Part shown: positions 5,062-5,403 of the stretch, piece by piece
How the letters are laid out: every line of letters begins with the position of its first letter
How positions within the stretch are numbered: position 1 is the stretch's first letter
Source: Clostridia bacterium
Lineage (GTDB): Bacteria > UBA6262 > WVXT01 > JAUXBS01
Assembly (NCBI GenBank): GCA_030618495.1
Contig: JAUXDE010000109.1
Location: 1-5,403 of the forward strand
Direction: 5' to 3'
Length of the DNA stretch: 5,403 nucleotides
Notes under the pieces: generated by a model
Databases searched by the model: none
The model's input: the letters and a program-made list of their open reading frames with translations, nothing else
What the model was told of the DNA's origin: nothing
Translations under genes and position numbers: made by a program

Positions 5062-5403
5062 TTTTGTCCTTTGCCTTTTCCTTTGTTTTTCCTTTACTTT
5101 TCCCCGCAGGAAGAATAATAGTGAACGTACTTCCCTTTCCTATTTTGCTTTTTACCTCTATTTTACCTTCGTGAGCTTCAATTATTTCCTTTACATAGGC
5201 AAGCCCAAGACCGGCCCCTTCCACCTGCCCCGTGAAATACTCCTCCACCTGGTAGAACTTCTTGAAAATATTTTCATATTCCTCCGATGGTATCCCCTGT
5301 CCATTATCACGGATTTCTATCTTTATTATATTCTTCCCCGTCTCTGCCGATACATTTATGTTCTTTTTCTTTTTATCGTTGAACTTTATAGAATTTTCTA
5401 TTA
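5051..5403 (-). CDS. Sensor histidine kinase, C-terminal ATP-binding part (partial)
   Basis: Only the last 116 residues are in the window; the gene continues past base 5403. They form most of a HATPase_c (GHKL) domain that binds ATP for autophosphorylation of the kinase. In order there is an N-box end (IENSIKFN), the G1 box RDNGQGIP, an F-box NIFKKFYQVEE, the G2 box GAGLGLAYVKEIIEAHEG, and the closing GKGSTFTIILP strand. The N box, G1, F and G2 boxes identify a two-component sensor kinase. The sensing, HAMP or PAS parts and the phosphorylated histidine are not visible, so the signal is unknown. The protein ends in an 18-residue Lys/Glu-rich tail after the fold, of no known role, encoded by a purine-rich, slippage-prone stretch. 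The frame is open to the window edge; a GTG at 5248 lies inside the F-box and is not a start. It overlaps tldD by 11 bases. Confidence 0.93.
   Translation of the reverse strand, partial: IENSIKFNDKKKKNINVSAETGKNIIKIEIRDNGQGIPSEEYENIFKKFYQVEEYFTGQVEGAGLGLAYVKEIIEAHEGKIEVKSKIGKGSTFTIILPAGKSKGKTKEKAKDKNER

Overview
The window looks like ordinary chromosome of a Gram-negative-type, probably anaerobic bacterium. Every recognisable gene lies on the minus strand, and codon use and stop codons (TAA, TAG, TGA) are standard. Rubredoxin and an iron-sulfur QueH suggest anaerobic metabolism. The mix with a SpoIID/LytB-like enzyme, Mut7-C, TldD and a broken flagellar locus would suit a candidate-phylum lineage such as Omnitrophota. 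That assignment is an impression from gene content, not something the sequence proves.

Layout in order of transcription, from high to low coordinates. (1) 5403-5051 is the ATP-binding end of a sensor histidine kinase that enters from outside the window. It overlaps by 11 bases with tldD (5061-3676), a zinc metallopeptidase of the TldD/PmbA family. No TldE/PmbA partner is visible. (2) 3627-3240 is a flagellar relic. It holds an intact 50-codon flbD (swrD-like) gene, then a short linker with a transposon-end-like sequence. After that comes the first ~30 codons of motA with a good ribosome binding site, an in-frame TGA at codon 12 and no downstream body. (3) 3210-562 is a tight four-gene operon: Mut7-C RNase-domain protein, recX, queH and a secreted SpoIID/LytB-type protein. 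An 18-base gap separates the first two genes; the later junctions overlap by 4 and 20 bases. (4) 556-324 is a 233-base MITE-like element with 18-bp perfect terminal inverted repeats, wedged between the SpoIID stop and the rubredoxin gene. (5) 302-144 is a 52-residue rubredoxin. (6) 1-50 is a 15-bp-arm palindrome followed by a T run, resembling a REP-type or terminator element, followed by about 75 bases of unexplained sequence.

The genes serve several housekeeping roles: signal transduction, peptide maturation, RNA processing, RecA control, queuosine synthesis, wall remodelling and electron transfer. They do not form one obvious pathway. The most informative observations are three that simple long-ORF calling misses: the rubredoxin and flbD small genes, the decayed motA, and the MITE with a diverged copy of its end beside motA. 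I see no CRISPR array, tRNA, rRNA or clear new defence system.
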